The notes below the pieces were generated by a model. It had not been told where the DNA came from. It ran no database searches and worked only from the letters and a program-made list of their open reading frames with translations. From assembly GCF_009618275.1 (NCBI RefSeq), contig NZ_WIAD01000005.1, positions 151,378 through 215,377 of the forward strand: 64,000 nucleotides of DNA, in the 5' to 3' direction. Shown piece by piece: positions 54,390-64,000 of the stretch. A program made the translations under genes and the position numbers. The stretch is from Roseimaritima sediminicola (GTDB lineage: Bacteria; Planctomycetota; Planctomycetia; Pirellulales; Pirellulaceae). Within the stretch, counting starts at the first letter, position 1. Each line of letters starts with the position of its first letter.

Positions 54390-56158
54390 GGAACGCTCGG
54401 TGCGGTTCGACGTATTTGATTGTCTTGTTCACCACGTTGATCGTGACGGTGATCGCCTTTGCCGGATTCCAGCGGCTGCAACTGGAGCAACAGCAGGCGG
54501 AGCTGGAACGCGACTGGAACGAGGCGGCCGTGACGGCGCGTTCGGCGGTCGAATTTGCGCTGACCAAACTGGGTAACGACCACGATTGGCGTCGCGCCTA
54601 CCAGGACCTTTCCGAGGGCAATTACAGCGACCCGGTGCGGCTGGGACGCGGCACGATGCGCTGGCAATTGGCCGATCCCGTCGATGGCGACTTGGCCCAA
54701 GGCGAGAACGATCCGGTGCGGATCTACGGCTACGGCCAAGTGGGCGACAGCCATCGTGTTTACAGCATGTTGGCCTGGCCCTCGGGCAGTCCCCTGGATG
54801 TGCTCCGCTCGGCGGTCCACGCCGGCGGCGACCTGGTGGTGCAGGCCGCGGCGGACGTGCGCTGGGGACCGGCCAGCGCCAACGGCCGGTTGCAGATCGC
54901 CAGCGGCGAGCTGCTGGGCGATGTGGAAGCCGGCAGCGTGGATTTTCCCGACCACGTCGTCGGCACCTCGACGATCCTGGACGTGGCCAAAACGATGCCC
55001 AGTGGCGTCGTGTTCTCGGTGTACAAGTCCTTGGCGGTCAGCCTCACGACCGCCGACCTGGGCGGCGGCTCGAACCCCACGATTGCCGGTCGATTGGTGT
55101 GCGACAGTGGACCTCCGGCCGCAACGGTTTCACCCAGTACCGACGGGGTATACCTGATTCAAATGGCCGCCAATCAAACCCTGACGATTCGCGATTGCCG
55201 CATCGCCGGGACGCTGTTGGTAGAGCTGGCCGCGGGCGCGGAGCTGGAGATCGGACCGAATGTCCTCTGGCACCCGGCTCGGCCGGATTATCCCGCCCTG
55301 TTGGTCGACGGCCGCTCGCAGTCCAGCGGCAACGTGGTATTAAACTGCTCCGGGCGGTTGGCCGAGGCCGACGCAGGCGTCAATTACAATCCTGCCGCCG
55401 TGCCGTACTATGGCGACAGCGACGACGACCAGACGGACGTCTATACGGCTTCTTTGGCCGGTCTGTTCCATGTGCTGCGCAGCGACCAGCCGCTGGTTGC
55501 GGCGGAAACGGTCGTGCGTGGGACCGAAAAGATCCGTGGCTGTGTGCTCAGCGATGGGACGATCCGGATCGACGCCGACAGCATCCTCGCGGCCGATCCG
55601 ATGCTGATCGCCAAACCGCCGCAGGGTTACGCCACGTTTCCCGATCCCGGCAATTTGCTCAGCAACGGCGACATGGAAAGCGGGACCGCAGGCTGGACCA
55701 AACTGGGCAGCAACACCGCCCTGGGCAGCGATCCCGAGGCGCGCAGCGGCGCGTCCAGTCTGCGGGTCGACGCCCGCGATACGGCTTCCAGCGGTGTCCA
55801 GCAGGACGTAACCGGCCGCGTCGCCAGCGACCGGCCGCTGGCCAGCGAAGTCTGGATCCGGTTGCTCGACAGCGACGAAGCCGTGACGATCACGCTGGAG
55901 ACGGACAGCGTGGGCGACGGCGTGCAACGCTTCGTGCAGACCGCCCAGGCGACCACCCAGTGGCAACGCCTGCAAGTGGAACATCAGCCGCGGTGGAGCG
56001 GTCCGCTGACGTATGCCCGCTGGCAGATCGCCACAACCACCAGCAATCAAGCGTTCTTATTGGACGATGCGATTGTCCAACAACAGGCCTCGGAAACGGC
56101 AACCACCCTGTCCGCTGTGCCCGGATCGTGGCGAGCCGAAGCGGTGCCGTCGCGATAG
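54386..56158 (+). CDS. PilX/GspK-position protein with carbohydrate-binding-like C terminus
   Basis: A 590-aa protein starting at GTG 54386 (GGAGG upstream, GTGA overlap). One N-terminal helix (YLIVLFTTLIVTVIAFAGF) is followed by EQQQAELERDWNEAAVTARS and AVEFAL, as in PilX/GspK-type proteins. The leader is not a canonical prepilin and no Glu at +5 was recognised. The middle (150-400) is repetitive and beta-helix-like (TLTIRDCRIAGTLLVELAAG). Residues 425-580 look like a CBM4/9-type carbohydrate-binding module (NLLSNGDMESGTAGWTKLG). It may bind a polysaccharide outside the cell. Confidence 0.8.
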   Translation: MRNARCGSTYLIVLFTTLIVTVIAFAGFQRLQLEQQQAELERDWNEAAVTARSAVEFALTKLGNDHDWRRAYQDLSEGNYSDPVRLGRGTMRWQLADPVDGDLAQGENDPVRIYGYGQVGDSHRVYSMLAWPSGSPLDVLRSAVHAGGDLVVQAAADVRWGPASANGRLQIASGELLGDVEAGSVDFPDHVVGTSTILDVAKTMPSGVVFSVYKSLAVSLTTADLGGGSNPTIAGRLVCDSGPPAATVSPSTDGVYLIQMAANQTLTIRDCRIAGTLLVELAAGAELEIGPNVLWHPARPDYPALLVDGRSQSSGNVVLNCSGRLAEADAGVNYNPAAVPYYGDSDDDQTDVYTASLAGLFHVLRSDQPLVAAETVVRGTEKIRGCVLSDGTIRIDADSILAADPMLIAKPPQGYATFPDPGNLLSNGDMESGTAGWTKLGSNTALGSDPEARSGASSLRVDARDTASSGVQQDVTGRVASDRPLASEVWIRLLDSDEAVTITLETDSVGDGVQRFVQTAQATTQWQRLQVEHQPRWSGPLTYARWQIATTTSNQAFLLDDAIVQQQASETATTLSAVPGSWRAEAVPSR

Positions 56159-56180
56159 CCTCGGTCAGCAAACCTGGGTC

Positions 56181-56203
56181 GAACGCGCTAGGAGCCTGGC
56201 GTT
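56181..56203. repeat. Short hairpin abutting the MITE-like element
   Basis: GAACGCGCTAGG and CCTGGCGTTC pair imperfectly around AG. It directly precedes the 98-bp element and follows the end of the pseudopilin operon, so it could serve as the operon's 3' end. Confidence 0.45.
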
Positions 56204-56301
56204 CTAAGCACGTCGGCATCAATCTTTCGGTGAACCCCCGCGACAACACCCTCCCGCGCAGCGGGAGGGTAAAGCCGAATGAAATGTTGCGACGTGCCTA
56301 G
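56204..56301 (-). repeat. Complete 98-bp MITE-like palindromic element
   Basis: Terminal inverted repeats CTAAGCACGTCG (56204-56215) and CGACGTGCCTAG (56290-56301) match at 11 of 12 positions. The centre holds the palindrome CCCTCCCGCGCAGCGGGAGG. Partial copies are at 2483 and 28042. No coding capacity; presumably mobilised in trans by a transposase not present here. Confidence 0.75.
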
Positions 56302-56363
56302 TGAGCCGTTCATTCCATCCAGCCAGGTTTTCAGACAGAGCCTAGAGAAGCTCACCGGCTGCT

Positions 56364-56555
56364 TTACGCGCTGTCGTCGCTGCGGCGGGCGGTGGTGCGG
56401 CGCTGTTGCCGGCGGCGTTCGACCGCGGGTTGCTGGGCCGCGGAGGCGTCGTTGGCCGATTGCGAACCGCGGCGTTCGCGCCGGCGGCGGTCTTCCTGTT
56501 CGCGCTTTTCCAACAGGTGCAGCAGTTCTTCGGGGATCGGCAAATCGTTCACCAT
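56364..56555 (-). CDS. Small Arg-rich protein
   Basis: A 63-aa protein from ATG 56555: an ordered start (MVNDLPIPEELLHLLEKREQ) followed by an Arg/Ser/Ala-rich disordered half (RRRRERRGSQ, then RRRQQRRTTARR). It lies 144 bp downstream of the secretin gene on the same strand, so it could be co-transcribed. I recall similarly built short planctomycete proteins, but no family name can be given. The start lacks a strong ribosome-binding site, so the gene itself is moderately certain. Confidence 0.55.
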   Translation of the reverse strand: MVNDLPIPEELLHLLEKREQEDRRRRERRGSQSANDASAAQQPAVERRRQQRRTTARRSDDSA

Positions 56556-56699
56556 CGATCGGTTCTCTTGAAGGCTGGCCGGAAAGGATCGACATTGCTA
56601 GTCGTGGCAGTCAAAACCTACGTTGCCAAACGACGCGGCGAGGGGGTTGGGCCAGAACTATTTTGATCCTGCCCCGCGGACGCGCGGACGCAACCGATG

Positions 56700-58631
56700 T
56701 TACCGCTTATGCCGGCCCTTGCGAGAGTCGTTGCGTTTGGCGTCGGGCAGTTCGGGCTCCCAGTGGCGACGATCGTTTTCGTGCAGCGGTCCATGCAGCA
56801 GCCGCGTCGTGGCCTGTTCCAGCTTGGAGGAACGCATCTCGCGCAGGTACGGCTCGTCGTGAACAATGCGTGGCACCAACGCGATGATGATCTCGTTGCG
56901 TTCCAGTTCCTTGGTTCGCTTTTGGAACAAGCGTCCCAGGTACTTCACGTTGCCTAGCACGGGCAATTTGTTCTGGGATTCGTTGTCGACTTCCTGGATC
57001 AGGCCGCCGATGATCAAACCTTCGCCGTCGGCCAGCATGACCGTCGTATCGACTTCGGTGGTTTCGCTTTCGGGCAACTGGGTCGTGGCGTTGATATTGC
57101 CAGTGGAAACCTGCGGACGCACTTGCAACAGCACCTGTTGGTCCTGGGTGATGATCGGCGTCACGCTCAAGATCACTCCCACGTCCAGGAAATTGACGCT
57201 CTGCAGGGTGCTGGTCTGCGTGGTGGTGGTCATCAGGTAACCGATTTGGCCGCCCACCTGCATGCGAGCTTCCTGGCCGTTCAAAACCGTGACGTTGGGC
57301 GAAGCCAGGGTCTTGGCGTCGGTCGTGGTCTTGATCGCTTCCAACAACCCCGACATGTCGTGGCCCTTAAAGCGCAGCACGGTCGTCGGTCCGGCGTCGC
57401 TGGCAAATCCCGGCGATTCCAGCGAAACCTCGCTGCCACAGATCCGCAGCAGGTTCTTGAAATCGATGCCGTGCCGCAGTTCGTCGCGGAGATTGACCTG
57501 CAACACATGCGCTTCGACCGAAACCTGCCGCGGCGGGATATCGGTCTGGCTGAGATAGGATTCGATCCGCAGCAGGTGTTCGGGCAGATCTTCGACCACC
57601 AGTTGTTCGTGGGTCTGCCGCTGGTCGGTGCTGCTGGTCTGTTTGGCAAACACTTTGCCCACCGGCGACAGCAGTCCGCTGACCACACTCTCGATGTCCG
57701 CGGCCAGCACGTAGTTCAAGTTGTACACGCGGACTTCGCGTCCTAGTGGAATCGCTCCGCTGTCCTGGTCCTCCTGCTTCAGCGAGGAGACGATGACGAT
57801 GTTTCGCTGACGCGTCCAGGTGTAACCGTTGACGGCCAGAATGGCGTGGAAGGCGTCGTCCAGTTCGACATCGCGTAGTTTCAGCGTGACGCGTTCGTCG
57901 CCGATGTCGCCCGAGACGATGTTCAATCCGTTCTCCTCGGCGATCATCGCCAGCACACCACTGAGCGATGCGTCGATCGCTTGGATCGTGACGCGGCCCT
58001 GCCGGACCGCCACGTGGACGTTCTCGGGCGGCTGCGGATTCGATAGGGCAATGGGCTGGGGCAGGATTTCTTGTTGGGCGTTCGCCAGCGAGACGCTGCC
58101 CGGCGCGGCTTCCTCTAAGGTCGCCGGTGGGGGTGCCGGGGCGGCGGTGTGTGGCATCGGTACAGCAAGCTGCGGGGCGGCGACGACCGGAGGCAGGCTC
58201 GTGGGGGGGCGGTTCGCGCCGGGCCGTCGAAGGTCGGGACGCCGAAGGTCGGGACGCCGCGAGGGCAGCCGGGCGGTATCGGCCGGCAGCAGCTCGGTGA
58301 CGTGAGCGGCGGAACGGGGGGCGGCGGCTCGGGGGGCGGCGGCTCGGGGGGCGGCGGCTCGGGATGTCGGAATCGACGCAGCAGCCCGCCTGGGCGCAGG
58401 GGCGGGCGACGGGACTGTGGTCACCGGCGCCGGATTCGTCTCCCGCCCTGGCGTGGCTTCAGGCTGCGGCCGCGGCTTCTGCGACCGACTCCTACCCACT
58501 TGGTCCCAAGCCACTTGCTTGGGGCCCTGTTGGGCGATCGCAACAGGCGTCACGGCAACGCTCAGTGCGACGACCAGCACGGCGATCGCCGCCGAGAGGG
58601 TATCGATGCGGGGAATCAAACGGTAAAGCAC
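56700..58631 (-). CDS. GspD/PilQ-like secretin
   Basis: A 643-aa outer-membrane secretin. The GTG at 58631 gives a good signal peptide (IDTLSAAIAVLVVALSVAVT, then PVAIA). A 160-residue Pro/Arg/Ala-rich linker contains 15-bp DNA repeats (AAAPR three times and RRPDL twice). N-domains follow: VTIQAIDASLSGVLAMIAEE near 220 (STN-like) and VRVYNLNYVLAADIESVVSG near 300. The secretin domain (about 430-600) has LASPNVTVLNGQEARMQVGG and GLIIGGLIQEVDNESQNKLP followed by VLGNVKYLGRLF. It forms the gated pore for the pseudopilus. It stands alone about 0.5 kb from the pseudopilin operon, transcribed towards it. Confidence 0.92.
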   Translation of the reverse strand: MLYRLIPRIDTLSAAIAVLVVALSVAVTPVAIAQQGPKQVAWDQVGRSRSQKPRPQPEATPGRETNPAPVTTVPSPAPAPRRAAASIPTSRAAAPRAAAPRAAAPRSAAHVTELLPADTARLPSRRPDLRRPDLRRPGANRPPTSLPPVVAAPQLAVPMPHTAAPAPPPATLEEAAPGSVSLANAQQEILPQPIALSNPQPPENVHVAVRQGRVTIQAIDASLSGVLAMIAEENGLNIVSGDIGDERVTLKLRDVELDDAFHAILAVNGYTWTRQRNIVIVSSLKQEDQDSGAIPLGREVRVYNLNYVLAADIESVVSGLLSPVGKVFAKQTSSTDQRQTHEQLVVEDLPEHLLRIESYLSQTDIPPRQVSVEAHVLQVNLRDELRHGIDFKNLLRICGSEVSLESPGFASDAGPTTVLRFKGHDMSGLLEAIKTTTDAKTLASPNVTVLNGQEARMQVGGQIGYLMTTTTQTSTLQSVNFLDVGVILSVTPIITQDQQVLLQVRPQVSTGNINATTQLPESETTEVDTTVMLADGEGLIIGGLIQEVDNESQNKLPVLGNVKYLGRLFQKRTKELERNEIIIALVPRIVHDEPYLREMRSSKLEQATTRLLHGPLHENDRRHWEPELPDAKRNDSRKGRHKR

Positions 58632-58780
58632 GCGGCTGATACTCGGGGTATGGAGATGGACATTCGGCCACAGCGAGTCTTTGTTAAGATCGGAGCCATC
58701 GAGCCAGATAATCCATACAAACCGAAAAAATTCTGTTCCTGGAAAAGGTTGCCTGGGCTGCCTATTTTTCCTTGATCGCA

Positions 58781-59083
58781 ATGATAGAAATCGATATCAG
58801 CGAAGCCGGCGTGCGGTTTTACGTCCATGTGACCCCGCGGGCCCGGAAACCCCGAATCGGGGGCGTTCACGATGGTGCCCTGAAAGTGTTGGTGACCGAG
58901 CCGCCGGACAAGGGCAAGGCGAACACGGCCGTCCGGCGAGCGCTGGCCAAGTCGCTGGGGGTGTCGCGCAGCAGCGTCGAAATTGCCAGCGGCCAGACGT
59001 CGCGCCGCAAACGCATTCAGGTTCACGGGCCGGACCTAGAACCATTAGCCAGCGCCGTGCAGCGGCTGGGCCAAGAGCCATAG
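58781..59083 (+). CDS. DUF167/YggU-family protein
   Basis: A 100-aa protein of the YggU/UPF0235 family: VRFYVHVTPRARKPRIGGVH near the start, then VTEPPDKGKANTAVRRALAK and SSVEIASGQTSRRKRIQV. The fold is conserved across all life, but the function is not established. The ATG at 58781 is 150 bp from the divergent secretin start. It ends within the hairpin repeats at 59084. Confidence 0.92.
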   Translation: MIEIDISEAGVRFYVHVTPRARKPRIGGVHDGALKVLVTEPPDKGKANTAVRRALAKSLGVSRSSVEIASGQTSRRKRIQVHGPDLEPLASAVQRLGQEP

Positions 59084-59172
59084 TAGCTCGGCTGTCCCAG
59101 CCGAGAACGACCATCAGTAGCTCGGCTGTCCCAGCCGAGAGCAACACCGCCTACGGCCGGGGACGGCCGTGC
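59084..59172. repeat. Two CTCGGCTG hairpins and a third palindrome between convergent genes
   Basis: CTCGGCTG-TCC-CAGCCGAG occurs at 59087-59105 and again at 59121-59139 within a 34-bp tandem. ACGGCC/GGCCGT follows at 59153-59170. The same stem core forms the sodA terminator. Between convergent genes this likely ends transcription from both sides. Confidence 0.75.
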
Positions 59173-59174
59173 TA

Positions 59175-60059
59175 CTATCCTCTGCCCGCCAGCGTATTCC
59201 ACACCTCCGTGTTGGCTTTCATCGCGGCGACGATGTCCTCGGGCACGCGGCCGTCCTCCAGCAGCGTCCAGCCGGTAAAGCCGGGAGCGTCGGTCTGCTT
59301 GAGCAGTTCAAACAATGCTTCCCAGGGATATTGATCGCCGCGAAGGTCGTGGATATGGATCGTGCCCATGCGGTCTTGCAGCGAACGGTAGTTGGCCTGC
59401 AGGCCGTCGCCGTGCAGGTCGGCCGGGTTGCAATTCCAGCAGACGACGACGTTGGGGTGATCGGCGACGTCCATGATGGATTTCATGTGGTGGATCTCCG
59501 ACGTGCCGCGGCCATGGACCTCGACGCGGATCTGCACGCCGTGCTCGGCGCCAAAGCGTCCGACCTGGTTCAGCGATTTGCCGATCTGTTCGATCGTCGC
59601 TTCGACCGGACGCTCGGCGGGAAGCCCGTTGGGACGCACTTTGACGCCACTGCCGCCGACGTCCCGGCACAGTTTGACGAACTGTTTGGTTTCTTCGATG
59701 TTCTTCTGCAGCACCGCGGGGTCGACCGCGTGGTATTCGCAGGCACTGCCCAAACCGACCAGTTCGACGTCGCTGTCGGCAAATCGCTGGCGGACCGCGG
59801 CGCGCTGGGCGGCGTCCAGATCGATTTCAACACCGTGCTTGTGGGTGCTCCGCAGCTCGACGCCCTTAAAACCGGTCGCTTCGCAGTTGGCGATCACGGT
59901 TGGCAGGTCCCAGTTCTTGCCCCAGTTGTAAGTGACCAAGCCCAGCTTCAGGCGGCTGGCTGAGGAATCGGCGGCGGCGGCACCGGAGCAGGGCAGGGCG
60001 GATAGGGCAGCGAGGCCAGCGGCAGAGTGGGCGAGGAATTGTCGACGAGGCAGAGTCAT
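59175..60059 (-). CDS. Tat-exported sugar phosphate isomerase/epimerase-fold protein
   Basis: A 294-aa protein with a twin-arginine signal (PRRQFLAHSAAGLAALSALP) from ATG 60059. The mature part is an AP-endonuclease-2/xylose-isomerase-like TIM barrel: LGLVTYNWGKNWDLPTVIAN, GFKGVELRSTHKHGVEID, GVQIRVEVHGRG, VVVCWNCNPADL, and MGTIHIHDL supply the conserved Glu, Asp and His metal ligands. Expected to act on a sugar in the periplasm. Substrate unknown. It belongs to a class highly expanded in planctomycetes. CAGGA lies 9 bp upstream. Confidence 0.88.
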   Translation of the reverse strand: MTLPRRQFLAHSAAGLAALSALPCSGAAAADSSASRLKLGLVTYNWGKNWDLPTVIANCEATGFKGVELRSTHKHGVEIDLDAAQRAAVRQRFADSDVELVGLGSACEYHAVDPAVLQKNIEETKQFVKLCRDVGGSGVKVRPNGLPAERPVEATIEQIGKSLNQVGRFGAEHGVQIRVEVHGRGTSEIHHMKSIMDVADHPNVVVCWNCNPADLHGDGLQANYRSLQDRMGTIHIHDLRGDQYPWEALFELLKQTDAPGFTGWTLLEDGRVPEDIVAAMKANTEVWNTLAGRG

Positions 60060-60156
60060 GAGGTGGAATTCCTGTAGGAGGGTGAGGATGAGGATGAGGA
60101 TGATAAGCATTCTACCACCGCTCCCGGGTCGCGAGAGAGTGATGGAGAATGCGCCC

Positions 60157-63084
<2,928 letters not shown>

Positions 63085-63167
63085 GATGACGGCTGTGCGT
63101 GGCGAGCGAATCGAAAGGGGGACAGTGAAAGCGGCCCACCTTTAACTACGCCGACTGGCCGGACGGG

Positions 63168-63917
63168 TTACAGGGCGTCGAGCAAGTTTTTCAGTTCTTC
63201 ATCGACGTCGACTCGATCGCTGACCGTATCGGCCACTTCGATCCGCAGCAGTTGGCGATAGCGGGCGCGGATCCGGTGCATGCGGACTTTCAGAGCCGCT
63301 TCGGTGGTTTGCAGTTCCTCGGCCACTTGGGCCAGCGGCGTGCGTCCGGCTTGTCCGGTCAGCAGTTGAATGAGCCGAGCGGTGTGCGGGGTGCCGACTT
63401 TCTCGCTCAGTTCGGCCTGCAGCCGGTTCATGGCCCGATCGATCACGGTCAGTGCCCACTGCCGCTCGAAGTTGCGTTCGGGCGTGCCATGATCGGCAGG
63501 CTCTCGCTGGAACCGGCTTTCCGAGTCTGCGGGCGACAGGGAGAGCAGGGGAGTGGGCGGCGAGCGTTTCTTAGCGCGTTGGCCGCGCTGGTAACCGATC
63601 AGGTGATTCTGAGCGGATTTCAGCAGGAAGGACCGCAACCGGCCCCGCTCGGGCGTGGCGGCAGCGAACAGTCGCTGTTCAACGACGCGGACAAAAAACG
63701 ACTGCGTCACATCGAGGGCTTCTTCGGCCGAGAGCCCGCGGTGGCGGATGAAGGAGTAGACCGGATACCAGTAAGCCTGACACAGTTCCTCCAAGGCCGC
63801 GCGCGAGCGCAGCGGCGTGCCTTCTCGGGCATCGGCGACGATGGACCACCGCGTCGATTCAAACCGCCGCGGCAGCCCAACCGGCAACTGGCTGGAAGTA
63901 AACGAGAAGTCTTTCAT
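63168..63917 (-). CDS. ECF sigma factor linked to a Ser/Thr kinase
   Basis: A 249-aa sigma-70-family ECF protein. Region 2 contains FESTRWSIVADA, AYWYPVYSFIRHRGLSAEEA and LDVTQSFFVRVVEQ; region 4 contains LAQVAEELQTTEAALKVRMH near 205. The early RWS motif and the adjacent kinase mark the planctomycete STK-associated ECF group, in which the kinase probably modulates the sigma factor; this link is inference from family context. No anti-sigma factor is adjacent. It ends about 80 bp before the kinase start. Confidence 0.92.
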   Translation of the reverse strand: MKDFSFTSSQLPVGLPRRFESTRWSIVADAREGTPLRSRAALEELCQAYWYPVYSFIRHRGLSAEEALDVTQSFFVRVVEQRLFAAATPERGRLRSFLLKSAQNHLIGYQRGQRAKKRSPPTPLLSLSPADSESRFQREPADHGTPERNFERQWALTVIDRAMNRLQAELSEKVGTPHTARLIQLLTGQAGRTPLAQVAEELQTTEAALKVRMHRIRARYRQLLRIEVADTVSDRVDVDEELKNLLDAL

Positions 63918-63942
63918 AGCCCCCAGTCTACCTCGAAACCCA

Positions 63943-64000
63943 GTGGCATAGGCTTCCAGCCTGTGAATAGTGGCATAGGCTTCCAGCCTGTGAAAAGTGG
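63943..64000 (+). repeat. 27-bp tandem repeat at the right edge
   Basis: Two full units carry GGCATAGGCTTCCAGCCTGTG with starts at 63943 and 63970. A third begins at about 63997 and runs off the window. A reversed, one-mismatch copy of the core lies at 9502-9524 beside the long inverted repeat. The array may continue beyond the edge. Confidence 0.8.

Noticed and set aside
58632..58781. N-terminal extension of the secretin to TTG 58781
   Set aside because: It would overlap the start of the divergent gene and hide the signal peptide; GTG 58631 is better.

Overview
The window looks like chromosomal DNA from a planctomycete, probably of the Pirellulales. This is inferred from the high GC content, a DUF1559 prepilin-like protein paired with a small carboxypeptidase-regulatory-like lipoprotein, several long TolC-type lipoproteins, zinc-ribbon/membrane proteins, an ECF sigma factor beside a Ser/Thr kinase, and a tetrahydromethanopterin-type C1 enzyme (Mch) in a bacterium. 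No rRNA, tRNA, CRISPR array, transposase or phage gene was found.

Layout. 1-6.3 kb: start of peptidase T, a PolB-type 3'-5' exonuclease, a secreted protein, then the coupled trio mch, RimK-like ATP-grasp ligase and OleC-like adenylating enzyme. 6.5-18 kb: a zinc-ribbon membrane protein, a CBS protein, a coiled-coil membrane protein, a very long TolC lipoprotein, the DUF1559/lipoprotein pair, and a fusion of TrhO (rhodanese-type tRNA hydroxylase) with an RluA pseudouridine synthase. 18-28 kb: a 1,180-aa protein best explained as diphosphate-dependent PEP carboxykinase, a YihY-family membrane protein, a LysM-L,D-transpeptidase, pyrE, a possible nuclease-fold protein, a lipoprotein and purC. 28-40 kb: two paralogous TolC lipoproteins flanking a membrane protein, an HD-PAS-GGDEF diguanylate cyclase, a small HNH protein, a Lys-rich small protein, a low-complexity lipoprotein and Mn superoxide dismutase.

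40-58.6 kb is the most striking block: a type IV pilus/type II secretion hybrid. A leftward run encodes a pseudopilin, response regulator, PAS histidine kinase, STAS protein, GspE/PilB ATPase, GspF/PilC, PilM, PilN, PilO and a GspC/PilP-like protein, mostly with overlapping stop and start codons. A divergent rightward run encodes an HD-GYP c-di-GMP phosphodiesterase and four minor pseudopilin-position proteins. One of these is a 699-aa giant with a large passenger, and another ends in a carbohydrate-binding-like module. A separate leftward secretin gene closes the block. With the diguanylate cyclase at 34.9 kb, the region carries both c-di-GMP synthesis and breakdown. No prepilin peptidase was seen.

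58.8-64 kb: a DUF167 protein, a Tat-exported sugar-isomerase-fold protein, a zinc-ribbon Ser/Thr kinase with a membrane tail, and its ECF sigma factor.

Intergenic DNA is rich in dispersed structured repeats: a MITE-like 98-bp element, a recurring CTGGCGACTTCAGCTAC tag, a GGCTTCCAGCCTGTG tandem and a CTCGGCTG hairpin. All gene functions rest on motif recognition by eye; no database search was run.
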